A stretch of 64,000 nt of DNA, taken from NCBI RefSeq assembly GCF_001190785.1, contig NZ_LGSS01000013.1, positions 1-64,000 of the forward strand, in the 5' to 3' direction. The stretch is from Gottschalkia purinilytica. GTDB taxonomy: Bacteria > Bacillota > Clostridia > Tissierellales > Gottschalkiaceae. Both the position numbers and the translations under genes were made by a program. The number at the start of each line of letters is the position of its first letter. Within the stretch, counting starts at the first letter, position 1. Of the stretch, positions 56,026 through 64,000 are shown piece by piece. Under the pieces are notes generated by a model that searched no databases, was not told the DNA's origin, and was given only the letters and a program-made list of their open reading frames with translations.

Positions 56026-56698
56026 CTACAGATGTTTTTCTAATTCATCTAATCCGTATATTATTTTAACATCTGGTATGTCAATTTTATATTTTTTCTG
56101 TTTAACCAGATACCCTTTATACCAACTTTTTCGCAAGATAATATATCTGTCTTTAGATCATCACCTATGTAATAACAGTTTGAAGGAGATATTTTTACCT
56201 TTTTGCAAGCTATATCAAAAATCTTAATATCAGGTTTTGCAACTCCTACATCATCTGCTGTTATAATCACCTCAAAATAATCCTTAATGCCAATTTTCTC
56301 AAGTTTCAAAAGTTGCTGATTATAGTCCCCATTACTAATAATACCTAATCTATAGTTCTTTAATCTTTTTAAACAAGGAATGACATCATCAAATGCTACC
56401 CAATTATTTTCATAACTTGATAAATAGGCTTGAAACTTTTTTCTGCCTCATCATCAGATAGTTTTACTCCTGATAAAGCAAATATTTCTTTTATTCTTTC
56501 ATTCCTTTGATTTTCAAATGTAAGCTCACCATCTAAAAATCTTCTAAAGTTCTTTTCAGAGATATTACACCACATATGATAAAATTCATTTTGATTGACA
56601 TTAAAGTATTCTTTATTTATTTTATAAAGTGCCTTTACTCCTAAATATTCAGAAAGCTTATGATCAAGTAATGTTCCATCTAAATCAAAAAATATCAT
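56026..56698 (-). pseudogene. HAD-superfamily (YjjG-like) hydrolase with two homopolymer frameshifts
   Basis: Frame 1 (56698 to about 56430): IFFDLDGTLLDHKLSEYLGV with nucleophile Asp. At an A6 run (about 56433) the true sequence moves to another frame: FQAYLSSYENNWVAFDDVIP, LGIISNGDYNQQLLKLEKIG, ITADDVGVAKPDIKIFDIAC, YYIGDDLKTDILS. At a second A6 run near 56100 the frame changes again, to KKYKIDIPDVKIIYGLDELE, ending at 56026. All HAD motifs are present across the frames. One base missing in each A run would explain everything. Confidence 0.82.
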
Positions 56699-57117
56699 AA
56701 AATTATCACTACCTCATAAATTTTTTCATTATATAATTACTGCCTCTATAAGTTGTTAAGTATAATATCGTTTTTTATAAATAACGATTATCATTATATT
56801 TATCACGATTATATCACTCAGTATTCACTTGTAAAATATACATTCTTGAGTCATTTTTTGTACAAATTCATTAATCATTCTATAAGATCTTTTGAAAACT
56901 ACTGATGATTCATTCATATAATTTATATAATTTTCTCTTTTATATATAATTTTACTTAAGCATTTATGCATAGTATTAATTCTTTAATTATCATTTTTAA
57001 ATATATTTTTCTTTTTTTATTTCTGAATAAAAAATATCTAAATCTATCCTAAAACAACTATATATTTCATAATTTTAATAACGTACTATCTTCTAGTTTA
57101 TTATATTTAATAGCCAT
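56699..57117. other. Intergenic region
   Basis: About 420 AT-rich bases between the HAD gene start and the siderophore-binding-protein remnant. It should hold the HAD promoter; no other feature is seen. Confidence 0.45.
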
Positions 57118-57268
57118 AAAAGAATTAATGAACAACCCTATTTGGCATAGTCTTCCTGCTGTAAAAAATGGACATGTCTATCTTGTTGATTATGCAAAGT
57201 GAAGTTCTAATGATGCTTTTACAAGAGAAAAATTATTAGAAGAACTTCCTAAAGTTTTGAGTAACTAA
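57118..57268 (+). pseudogene. C-terminal remnant of an iron-siderophore/cobalamin-type ABC binding protein
   Basis: The plus strand reads KELMNNPIWHSLPAVKNGHV-YLVDYAK-stop-SSNDAFTREKLLEELPKVLSN-stop. NPxWxxLPAVKNGxVY is the C-terminal hallmark of periplasmic-binding-protein type 2 (FepB/BtuF-like) proteins; the internal TGA replaces a likely Trp codon. The rest of the gene is missing. Confidence 0.78.
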
Positions 57269-57375
57269 TTCTAATTCTTTGAAAACTTAACTTAACTAAA
57301 AAGTATTCAATGAAATAGTAGTTTTGATTTTACATTCATGAAATAATAATATATAAGCATGTTTATCTGTATTAA

Positions 57376-57403
57376 AAAAACACTATTTTAAAATAGTGTT
57401 TTT
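57376..57403 (-). terminator. Terminator after the MBL hydrolase gene
   Basis: 28-base perfect palindrome AAAAACACTATTTT / AAAATAGTGTTTTT, 17 bases beyond the stop at 57420; T tracts in both directions. Confidence 0.8.
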
Positions 57404-57419
57404 CACTTATTTTCCAGTT

Positions 57420-58154
57420 TTAAAAACTAATTTCTTGTCCTAACTGATTAATATTAGCTATTTTAGTAGATTTATCACTCACTTTATTAATAAATTCATC
57501 ACATATATAGAAATTATCTCTAAAATGCATTGGAACTAGTAGTTTAGGCTTTATTGTATTTATAAAATATTCTCCACCTAAGTAATAGAATTCATCAAGT
57601 CTTGGATCTACGGGTATAAATGCAATATCTATATCTTCTCCTATAATTTTACTAACTTCACGCTTATAGTCTTCTTCCTCTATCTTACGTTTTTCTTCAG
57701 AAAACTTTTTCCAATGCCACCAGTTTAAATCCCCAGCATGAAACAAAGTAACTTCATCTACATCAACTAAAAACGAAACTCCTTTATCTGTTGAACCATA
57801 AGCTTTAATTGCTATATCTTTTATCTTAAGTGATTCATAAGGATTAACATAATGAAAATCAAATTTATCTATAATTTCCCTTAAATCACTACTCAATATA
57901 TACTCTATATTTGGATTTTCCTTCTTCCAATCAAATATATCAGGAGTATAATGATCACTATGACTATGACTCACAAAGACAAAAATACTTTTATCCGTTT
58001 TAAATATTGAATTAGAAAGTATACTATCTTCTACATTTATTTTCTCTAAATTAAGACTATCCTCATAATAGTCAAATATCAAAATATTATTTTTAGTTTC
58101 CACTAAAAAGCTACTATGTCCTAAAGGAAATATATTGGCTTTAGAATCTCTCAT
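57420..58154 (-). CDS. MBL-fold metallo-hydrolase
   Basis: 244 residues. Zinc ligands in VSHSHSDHY (H63, H65, D67, H68), HAGDLNWW and LLVPMHF. The GHSSFLVETKNN beginning is typical of UlaG/RomA-like metallo-beta-lactamase-fold proteins. The substrate is unknown. AGGAGG ribosome site. It lies 115 bases downstream of the choloylglycine-hydrolase-family gene on the same strand. Confidence 0.85.
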   Translation of the reverse strand: MRDSKANIFPLGHSSFLVETKNNILIFDYYEDSLNLEKINVEDSILSNSIFKTDKSIFVFVSHSHSDHYTPDIFDWKKENPNIEYILSSDLREIIDKFDFHYVNPYESLKIKDIAIKAYGSTDKGVSFLVDVDEVTLFHAGDLNWWHWKKFSEEKRKIEEEDYKREVSKIIGEDIDIAFIPVDPRLDEFYYLGGEYFINTIKPKLLVPMHFRDNFYICDEFINKVSDKSTKIANINQLGQEISF

Positions 58155-58268
58155 ATTAACCTCCTATTTATTTTTTATATAGTAATCATATATTTTTATA
58201 TCCTTTTTGATTATCCTTTAATAATTAATTCATCTATATAAAACTTTTATTCACATTCTTTTTTGCGT

Positions 58269-59084
58269 TTAACTATTAAAAATCTCTAAGTTACAATACT
58301 TTTCATTCCTTTTTCTTTTCATAACCTTCATATTTAACTTTAATTCTGCAAAATCTATAGAAAATCTTCCTTTTTTTAAGGATTCATCTAAATTAAATGT
58401 AAACTTATCTTCAAAGTTTTGCTCGATACATATAGTAAAGCTTTTTTCATTTATATTATAGACACTACTCCAAGCTGTTAAATTTTCTTGCTTCACTGTA
58501 GAGATTATATCCATACATATCTCTTCGTTTAAATAAGATGTATCCTCCATAATACTTTTTATTTTATTATAGCGAATACAGTTCGTACTACTTGTTACTG
58601 ATTTATTAGTTAACAGTCTATATTCATTAGAGTTTAATTCTATATTTTCCTCATAAACTCCCTCTTCATATATTCCTACTCTATTTTTAATATCTGCAAA
58701 AAAGTATTGAACCTTAGGCCATCCATATTTTATTCTGTAGTCTATTGTAAAGCTTTTAACTATATACATTGCTTCACCTACTGTTTTTGCTCTCTCTAAG
58801 ATATATCTAACCATACTTAAACTATTTATCATTAATGGAGTTGAGGTTCTATCTTCTTCTCCCTTTGTAGGAAGTGCTACAACTGCTACAAATAATCCCT
58901 CTTCGTTCATACCTTCATATGCTCTATCTTCTCCCATTTGCTCAATAAAACAACATCCTATGGTATTTACTCCATAACTTCTGTAAGATGGTACAAAACA
59001 TATATTTCCTCCGTATTGAACCCAATCAAAGCTTCTTCCTATAAGTATCTTATCATTTTCAAGTTTCCCAAATATAGTACACAT
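58269..59084 (-). CDS. Choloylglycine hydrolase/penicillin V acylase-family amidohydrolase
   Basis: 271 codons from ATG 59084, chosen because these Ntn hydrolases must start Met-Cys and AAGGAGA precedes it; the longer frame to 59135 would bury the nucleophile. Visible active-site pattern: Cys2 (MCTIFG), R and D in GRSFDW, N in YEGMNEEGL and N in RLLTNKS. Members cleave linear amides such as bile salts, penicillin V or N-acyl lactones. No signal peptide, so cytoplasmic. The substrate is open. Confidence 0.83.
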   Translation of the reverse strand: MCTIFGKLENDKILIGRSFDWVQYGGNICFVPSYRSYGVNTIGCCFIEQMGEDRAYEGMNEEGLFVAVVALPTKGEEDRTSTPLMINSLSMVRYILERAKTVGEAMYIVKSFTIDYRIKYGWPKVQYFFADIKNRVGIYEEGVYEENIELNSNEYRLLTNKSVTSSTNCIRYNKIKSIMEDTSYLNEEICMDIISTVKQENLTAWSSVYNINEKSFTICIEQNFEDKFTFNLDESLKKGRFSIDFAELKLNMKVMKRKRNEKYCNLEIFNS

Positions 59085-59192
59085 AACTTGTCTCCTTATC
59101 TTTTTGTTTCCAAGCACTTTCCTCAATTTTTTCATTAAGATAGTTCTCTAATTAATTTTATATCTATCACTCACTTTATTTTTTTATATCTA

Positions 59193-60044
59193 TTAAATAG
59201 TTAAATACATTTCATATTGAGAAATCTCATCTTTTTGGAATCCAGTATGTTTTACAAATCCTTCTATACTTGCATTATTAGGAAAGCTTATACTTAAACT
59301 CTTTAAATTAAGATCATTTATAGCTTTTATAATAATATTTCTTGCAATTCCTCTATGACGATGCTGTAATTTAGACCATATAAAGAAAATTCTACCATGG
59401 ACACTTATACTTAAAGCCCCTATGAGTTCAGAATCTTTATATACTCCATAATGTACTAAGTCTTCAAGCTTTTTCATATAATCTAAATCATTTTGCCAAT
59501 TAATATGTATATTTTCTAATTTAGATGATAGGTCAGCAATAGTTTCAAAATTAATCTTTTGAATATCTATAGAATTATCCACTTCCCTTTTTAAGTTAAA
59601 AACATCTTTATAAGAATAATATTTTATGTCATAAATTTTATCATATCCTAAGTTTCTATAAAATTTAATTGCCCTATCGTTTCCTACGATAACTTCTAAA
59701 AACATCTGTTTACATCTATTGTCTAATGCAACCTGCTTATGTAAATCAAACAGCTTCTTACTTATACCCTTACCTCTATAATCAGGATGAACGCAAAGAG
59801 CTCCACAACGAAGAGTTTTTACTCCTTCATAATTCTTAATTCCCCCTAAAATTACACCAATAGGTTTGCTATCATCTAATGCTATAAATGAATACTCTAA
59901 CTGATTTCCTTCTGTTCCAAAAAATCTCTTTAAAAAGTCATCCTCAGACATCTCAACTTTTATGATATAATCTGAAAAACCTACTTGAAAAGCCTCATAT
60001 ACTTTCTCAAATTCAACATTAACACAATGATTGTATGTAATCAT
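59193..60044 (-). CDS. GNAT N-acetyltransferase, two tandem domains
   Basis: 283 residues. The first GNAT domain (about 1-145) has the acetyl-CoA motif CVHPDYRGKGISKKLF and NDRAIKFYRNLGY. The second (about 165-283) has KLQHRHRGIARNIIIKAI. The gene begins two bases after the tetR stop, so both are one operon and this enzyme is a likely target of that repressor. The acetyl acceptor is unknown. AAGGGAG ribosome site. Confidence 0.85.
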   Translation of the reverse strand: MITYNHCVNVEFEKVYEAFQVGFSDYIIKVEMSEDDFLKRFFGTEGNQLEYSFIALDDSKPIGVILGGIKNYEGVKTLRCGALCVHPDYRGKGISKKLFDLHKQVALDNRCKQMFLEVIVGNDRAIKFYRNLGYDKIYDIKYYSYKDVFNLKREVDNSIDIQKINFETIADLSSKLENIHINWQNDLDYMKKLEDLVHYGVYKDSELIGALSISVHGRIFFIWSKLQHRHRGIARNIIIKAINDLNLKSLSISFPNNASIEGFVKHTGFQKDEISQYEMYLTI

Positions 60045-60046
60045 AA

Positions 60047-60655
60047 TTAATCTCCCTTACTAATTTTTCTTAATATTATATCTATGTAATTCTCAACTAC
60101 ATCATGGGTAATAGTAATCTTCATTACAGAATTCATATAGCCAATACCGTCCATTGTAGATAAAATAATATAAACCATTGATGATATATCAATATCTTTT
60201 TCAAATTCTCCACAATCAATTCCTTGTTGTAAAATTTCAGCTAAATCATCATAAAATAGTTTGTATCTTTCTTTAGCTTTATCTGACATATTAGGATTTC
60301 TAGCAAGTACAGACCAAAATTCAAAAGTAAAGCGAGACATTTTTTGTATTTTCTCTTCAAATAGACCTGTTAAAGTCCAATGAATATAATTAATTAGTTT
60401 CTCTCTATTTGACACTGTATTTGGAATATTCTTAATCAAATCACGTCTCTCTTCTAATCGATTCTTTGCAATTTCTAAAAATATTTCTTCTTTGCTATTA
60501 AAATAATAATAAATTCCACCTTTACTTACACCGGAAGCTTTAACAATATCATCAATTGATGTCTCTGAGTATCCTTTCTCGGCGAACAAATCAAAAGCAT
60601 GTTGAATAATCTTTTTCTTTTTAGCTCCTGTAGATTCTTTACTTATTTTAGACAT
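60047..60655 (-). CDS. TetR/AcrR-family transcriptional regulator
   Basis: 202 residues. N-terminal TetR helix-turn-helix: IIQHAFDLFAEKGYSETSID, DIVKASGVSKGGIYYYFNSK. The C-terminal ligand domain is of general AcrR type. AAAGGAGG precedes the ATG. A matching palindrome lies 13 bases upstream, so autoregulation is likely, together with the GNAT gene. Confidence 0.93.
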   Translation of the reverse strand: MSKISKESTGAKKKKIIQHAFDLFAEKGYSETSIDDIVKASGVSKGGIYYYFNSKEEIFLEIAKNRLEERRDLIKNIPNTVSNREKLINYIHWTLTGLFEEKIQKMSRFTFEFWSVLARNPNMSDKAKERYKLFYDDLAEILQQGIDCGEFEKDIDISSMVYIILSTMDGIGYMNSVMKITITHDVVENYIDIILRKISKGD

Positions 60656-60667
60656 GTTACCTCCTTT

Positions 60668-60689
60668 AAAAACCGACTGGTCAGTTTTT
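60668..60689. promoter_or_regulatory. TetR-type operator upstream of tetR
   Basis: Near-perfect palindrome AAAAACCGACTGGTCAGTTTTT immediately before the ribosome site. The GACTGGTC core has the usual TetR/QacR-like dyad shape. Binding is inferred. Confidence 0.75.
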
Positions 60690-60827
60690 TATTTTATTCT
60701 ATAGTAATCAGACTTAAAATACAACGATGAATTTAACATTATTGAAACTTATTATTTTATTTAAATTTCATAAATAAAATAGAGTTTGCACAAAATATTT
60801 AGGGTATTAATAGTCTATCAAACACAA

Positions 60828-60856
60828 TTGAAACAAACTTTTATGTATGATAGAAT
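60828..60856 (+). promoter_or_regulatory. Promoter of the glutaredoxin gene
   Basis: TTGAAA (60828-60833), 17-base spacer, TAGAAT (60851-60856), about 100 bases before the ATG. Confidence 0.6.
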
Positions 60857-60955
60857 GTAACAAAATTAAGCTAAATTTTTCCTAAATATATTTTTAGAAT
60901 GTAAAAAATCATTTAATGTACATTTTAGATATTAAATAAGAAAGGATGAATCTAT

Positions 60956-61210
60956 ATGAAAAAAGTTGTTATATATACTAAAGATTACTGTCCATATTGT
61001 AAAGCAGCATGTGAATTATTTAAAAATAAAGGCGTAGATTTTATAGAAACTGATGTAACATATAACGAAGAGGTATTTAAAGAAGTTAAGAAAAAAACTG
61101 GTTGGACAACAGTTCCTCAGATTTTTATTGAAGACGAATTTATTGGTGGATGGGATGATATAAATGCCCTAAATAAGTCTCATCAGCTAGATCCTAAAAT
61201 TGGATTATAG
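60956..61210 (+). CDS. grxC: Glutaredoxin (GrxC type)
   Basis: 84 residues, typical single-domain length. Active site C12-P-Y-C15, TVPQIFIEDEFIGGWDD with the cis-Pro and the GG glutathione-binding turn. It reduces disulfides in the cytoplasm using glutathione or a reductase. GAAAGGATG ribosome site; monocistronic. Confidence 0.92.
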   Translation: MKKVVIYTKDYCPYCKAACELFKNKGVDFIETDVTYNEEVFKEVKKKTGWTTVPQIFIEDEFIGGWDDINALNKSHQLDPKIGL

Positions 61211-61240
61211 TAAAACTATATATTTACCTATACTTAAATA

Positions 61241-61288
61241 AAAGAACTCTCTCTTAGTAATTTTTATAAATCTAAGAGAGAGTTCTTT
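61241..61288. terminator. Bidirectional terminator between grxC and hisC
   Basis: 17-bp perfect stem AAAGAACTCTCTCTTAG and its complement with a 14-base loop and T tracts on both sides; serves two convergent genes. Confidence 0.88.
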
Positions 61289-61365
61289 TATTTGTTTTTC
61301 TATCCTTTAACTTAAAATATTTAAGTATACCTCTTTATAAGTTGCAAATATTTTGAATGTTTTCA

Positions 61366-62424
61366 TTATTTAACTATGTCTTCTATTACTTTTATAAAAT
61401 AGTTCATCTCTTCATCGTTTCCTATACTTACTCTTAAGAAGTTATCTATTCTAGGCTGATTGAAATATCTAACAAGTACATTCTTTTCTTTCAGCCTGTT
61501 AAATATATCTTCTGCTTTTATATATGGATGACTAATAAAAACAAAATTAGTTTTTGAATCTATAACATTAAATCCTATAGATTTTAATTCTTCTGATACC
61601 CTATTTCTAGTATCTATAATTTTTCTTCTTGTCTCTTGAAAATATTCTTCATCTTTAATAGCTTCTATCGCTCCAAATAAAGCTAGTGTATCAGTAGTAT
61701 AAGAGTTTACTGAATTTTTAATTCTATCTAGTCCAGTTATTAGATGTTCTTGTCCTAGTGCAAATCCAACTCTAAGACCTGCTAGTGATCGTGATTTAGA
61801 TAACGTTTGTATTACTAATAAATTTTCATATTTATCAATAAGTTTAACTGATGATTCTCCTCCAAAGTCAATATAGGCTTCATCAACAATTACAACCTTA
61901 TCTTTATTTTTATTTAAAACTTCTTCTATAAATTCAAGAGGTACATATCTTCCTGTTGGCGCATTAGGATTTGGAAATATAATACCTCCATTTGGTATGA
62001 AAAATTTATCTATCGGCAATGAAAGGTCATTATTTAAAGATATTAAGTTATATTTTATATTAAATAAATTAGAATATACTTTATAAAAACTATACGTAAT
62101 ATCTGGAATTAATATAGGCTCATTAGGATTAAAAAATCCTATAAATGAAAAAGCTAATATTTCATCAGAACCATTGCCTATGAACACTTGCTCTTTCTTT
62201 AGAGAATAATAGTCAGCTATTGTATCTCTAAGTCTTTCACTAGTCGGATCTGGATAGAGTTTCAAGTTTTCATTTGCAGCATTTTGTATAGCCTTAATAA
62301 CTTGTTCTGATGGAGGGTATGGATTTTCATTAGTATTTAGTTTGATATACTTTTTATCTTTAGGTTGTTCTCCAGGTATGTAAGGGTCTATTTTCTTTGT
62401 AATGTCACTCCAATATTTACTCAT
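61366..62424 (-). CDS. hisC: Histidinol-phosphate aminotransferase
   Basis: 352 residues, full length. Class I/II PLP aminotransferase with KLNTNENPYPPS at the start, FPNPNAPTGRYVP, VVDEAYIDF, and the PLP lysine in QTLSKSRSLAGLRVG. It converts imidazole-acetol phosphate to histidinol phosphate; relatives also transaminate phenylpyruvate. No other his genes are in the window, so an aromatic or generalist role remains possible. AGAGGAGC ribosome site. Confidence 0.87.
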   Translation of the reverse strand: MSKYWSDITKKIDPYIPGEQPKDKKYIKLNTNENPYPPSEQVIKAIQNAANENLKLYPDPTSERLRDTIADYYSLKKEQVFIGNGSDEILAFSFIGFFNPNEPILIPDITYSFYKVYSNLFNIKYNLISLNNDLSLPIDKFFIPNGGIIFPNPNAPTGRYVPLEFIEEVLNKNKDKVVIVDEAYIDFGGESSVKLIDKYENLLVIQTLSKSRSLAGLRVGFALGQEHLITGLDRIKNSVNSYTTDTLALFGAIEAIKDEEYFQETRRKIIDTRNRVSEELKSIGFNVIDSKTNFVFISHPYIKAEDIFNRLKEKNVLVRYFNQPRIDNFLRVSIGNDEEMNYFIKVIEDIVK

Positions 62425-63006
62425 ATATCTGCTCCTCTTATTTATATTTTTAATACTATTAGGGCTTAGCTACCATAAAAAATTTATTTAGACTAATTTT
62501 ATCAAATACTATATATTTTAAATAAGTAGCTATATAAAATACCATTATAATATTTAAATATACTTATTCTCATCTTTATAAGAAACTCTTAATACATGAT
62601 ACTTAATTTAATCTAGTATATTGTACTATTTTTATATGTATAATCATATATTCTAAGTTAATTTTTGTAAACATATTGGTTTGTAGATCTCTTCATTAAG
62701 ATTTAAAATATTATTTAATATTATCTAACTTTTCTTTTAGCTCTAATTTATTTATTATAAATATCTCTATACTATAAATGAATTTAGTGTAAATAAAAAA
62801 TAATTATCTATAAAAAATAAAAAAATGCTTATTATACTAAAAAACGGTTAAATAGTATATTATAAGTTATTCTAATTTAGGTTAATTATTTTACTTTTTA
62901 ATTGTAAAAAAAGAGAATGAAAAACAAATATGATGAAGAAAATAAGTAAGTTCATTAAATTAATTATTTTATAAAATATAGCTAATAAAAAACGTAATTT
63001 ATAAGT
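62425..63006. other. Intergenic region between divergent hisC and the hydrolase gene
   Basis: About 580 very AT-rich bases. It must contain two divergent promoters. No riboswitch, relic or strong hairpin was recognised. Confidence 0.5.
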
Positions 63007-63024
63007 ATGAAGGGAGTTTTAGTT

Positions 63025-63747
63025 ATGCAGAAACCAGTTATTGGATTAGTATCTAGTCTTACGTATTATACATTACCAAATAAAGAACTAGCTGAAAAAG
63101 TTTCACTAGATATTGAGTATAGTGAGTGTATTGAAAGTGCTGGAGGAATACCACTAGTAATTCCTATAACAAAAATTAGAGAAGATATAGAAAGACAAGT
63201 TGAATTATGTGATGGACTATTATTCACAGGTGGTATGGATATAAATCCAATAACTTATGGAGAAGAAATCTATTATGACCTATGGAAGTATAACTCTTCT
63301 CTTGATAAGTTTCAATTAACTTTGGGTGAGATAGCTCTAGAAAAAAACTTACCTATTTTAGGTATATGTAGAGGACTTCAAATTTTAAATGTAGTCAGAG
63401 GAGGTACTCTATATCAAGATTTATCTCAAATAAAAAAAGCTACTTTGAAACATATACAGGCATCAAAGCGAAGCGATATAGGCCATAAAGTGACTATAGA
63501 AGAAGACAGTATACTATACAGCATATTTGGAAAAGAAACTTATGTAAATACTTTACACCATCAAGTTATAAAAGACATTGGAAGAGGTATAAAGGTAGTC
63601 TCAAGATCAAGTGATGGTATTATTGAAGGAATTGAAATACCTGATAGGAAGTTCGTAGTAGCTGTTCAATGGCATCCAGAATTACTTGCCGAATACGATG
63701 ATAAAAGTAAAGCTTTATTTAAATTGTTCATAGATAATTGTAAGTAA
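63025..63747 (+). CDS. Class I glutamine amidotransferase-like hydrolase (gamma-glutamyl-GABA hydrolase family)
   Basis: 240 residues from ATG 63025, eight bases after AAGGGAG; an ATG at 63007 would include that site. Peptidase C26 fold: LLFTGGMDINPITYGEE, nucleophile Cys in GICRGLQILNVVRGG, and the His-Glu pair in VQWHPE. PuuD-like enzymes hydrolyse gamma-glutamyl amides in the cytoplasm. No polyamine genes are nearby, so the substrate is inferred only from family. Confidence 0.9.
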   Translation: MQKPVIGLVSSLTYYTLPNKELAEKVSLDIEYSECIESAGGIPLVIPITKIREDIERQVELCDGLLFTGGMDINPITYGEEIYYDLWKYNSSLDKFQLTLGEIALEKNLPILGICRGLQILNVVRGGTLYQDLSQIKKATLKHIQASKRSDIGHKVTIEEDSILYSIFGKETYVNTLHHQVIKDIGRGIKVVSRSSDGIIEGIEIPDRKFVVAVQWHPELLAEYDDKSKALFKLFIDNCK

Positions 63748-63761
63748 TATATGTCAGTTAT

Positions 63762-63806
63762 AAAAATCAAGAGAGTATCTTAAAGCTATATACTGTCTTG
63801 ATTTTT
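63762..63806 (+). terminator. Terminator after the hydrolase gene
   Basis: Outer stem AAAAATCAAGA / TCTTGATTTTT with partial inner pairing (AGTAT/ATACT), 14 bases past the stop. Confidence 0.8.
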
Positions 63807-63931
63807 ATATATATCATAAGAAAACAAGGAAAATTTCAAAGATGAACTATTATAGCATCAGCTATAAAGAATGAGCATCTTAAATATAATTAAATGTTTT
63901 AATTTTAATAAACTATTTTCTCTTAAAGTGT

Positions 63932-63969
63932 AAAAAATAAAGTAGATTGATTAGCATTATTCATCTACT
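63932..63969 (-). terminator. Hairpin related to the candidate antitoxin RNA terminator
   Basis: AAAAAATAAAGTAGA (63932-63946) is identical to 18545-18559, and AGTAGATTGA pairs with TCATCTACT. It therefore looks like the minus-strand terminator of a second RNA whose body lies beyond the window end. No matching small gene is seen to its left. Confidence 0.4.
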
Positions 63970-64000
63970 TACCTGATAAAATAGTTATCCTATAATTTTT

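Noticed and set aside
61366-62424. A histidine biosynthesis operon around hisC
   Set aside because: Neighbouring genes are glutaredoxin and an amidotransferase-type hydrolase; no other his gene is present.
1-64000. CRISPR array, rRNA or tRNA genes
   Set aside because: No regularly spaced repeats, cas-like genes, conserved rRNA blocks or cloverleaf sequences were noticed on either strand.

Overview
The window is a strongly AT-rich (low-GC) stretch of chromosome. It reads as an anaerobic, Clostridia-like Firmicute: near-perfect AGGAGG ribosome sites with frequent TTG/GTG starts, two tRNA-sensing T-box leaders, the three-gene AsrABC anaerobic sulfite reductase, a PadR-coupled SEDS protein and many rho-independent terminators. 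The species cannot be named from the sequence. No rRNA, tRNA, CRISPR array or intact transposase was seen.

Layout. 0-10 kb (mostly minus strand): the N-terminus of a P-type cation ATPase, a YVTN beta-propeller protein, asrCBA, then T-box(Val)-small membrane protein-valS-folC and pgsA. 10-14.5 kb: an orphan NMT1/THI5-type binding lipoprotein, an IS1182 transposase relic, a nitroreductase facing a decayed HxlR regulator, and T-box(Trp)-trpS. 14.5-21 kb: a MacB/FtsX-type ABC exporter and an OmpR/HK two-component pair, separated by about 1.1 kb that holds a candidate type I toxin-antitoxin locus and an IS200/IS605 (TnpB/omega-RNA) relic. 21-37 kb: an oligopeptide ABC transporter operon (oppABCDF-like plus a small membrane protein) set among three paralogous membrane M48-type proteins, a MarR-cyclase pair with different codon use, and a second ABC exporter. 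37-46 kb: a YyaL/DUF255 thioredoxin-domain protein, a PadR-SEDS pair, a Uma2 relic, and an alpha-oxoamine synthase upstream of a soluble GAF-histidine kinase. 46-53 kb: a nitrogen/nickel region with ureA, an in-frame ureB-ureC deletion fusion, a urea transporter, a divergent nickel-type ECF transporter (nikMN-nikQ-nikO with an internal amber codon) and a formamidase. 53-64 kb: MATE exporter, ClpP paralogue, dCTP deaminase, frameshifted HAD hydrolase, MBL hydrolase, choloylglycine-hydrolase-family enzyme, TetR-GNAT pair, glutaredoxin, hisC and a class I amidotransferase-type hydrolase.

How it fits together. Three themes stand out. First, decay: urease has lost UreC and its accessory genes are absent from the window, its likely nickel importer carries a stop codon, and at least eight other gene relics are visible. 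Second, paralogue divergence: of three M48-like membrane proteins only one keeps HExxH, and 5' fragments of the DUF255 gene occur twice more. Third, RNA-level control: two T-boxes, several unusually long hairpins, and a convergent small RNA at 18.55-18.64 kb that is complementary to the start region of a 39-codon gene at 18.38-18.50 kb. This last arrangement resembles Fst/RNAII-type type I toxin-antitoxin loci and is the best candidate for an undescribed system.
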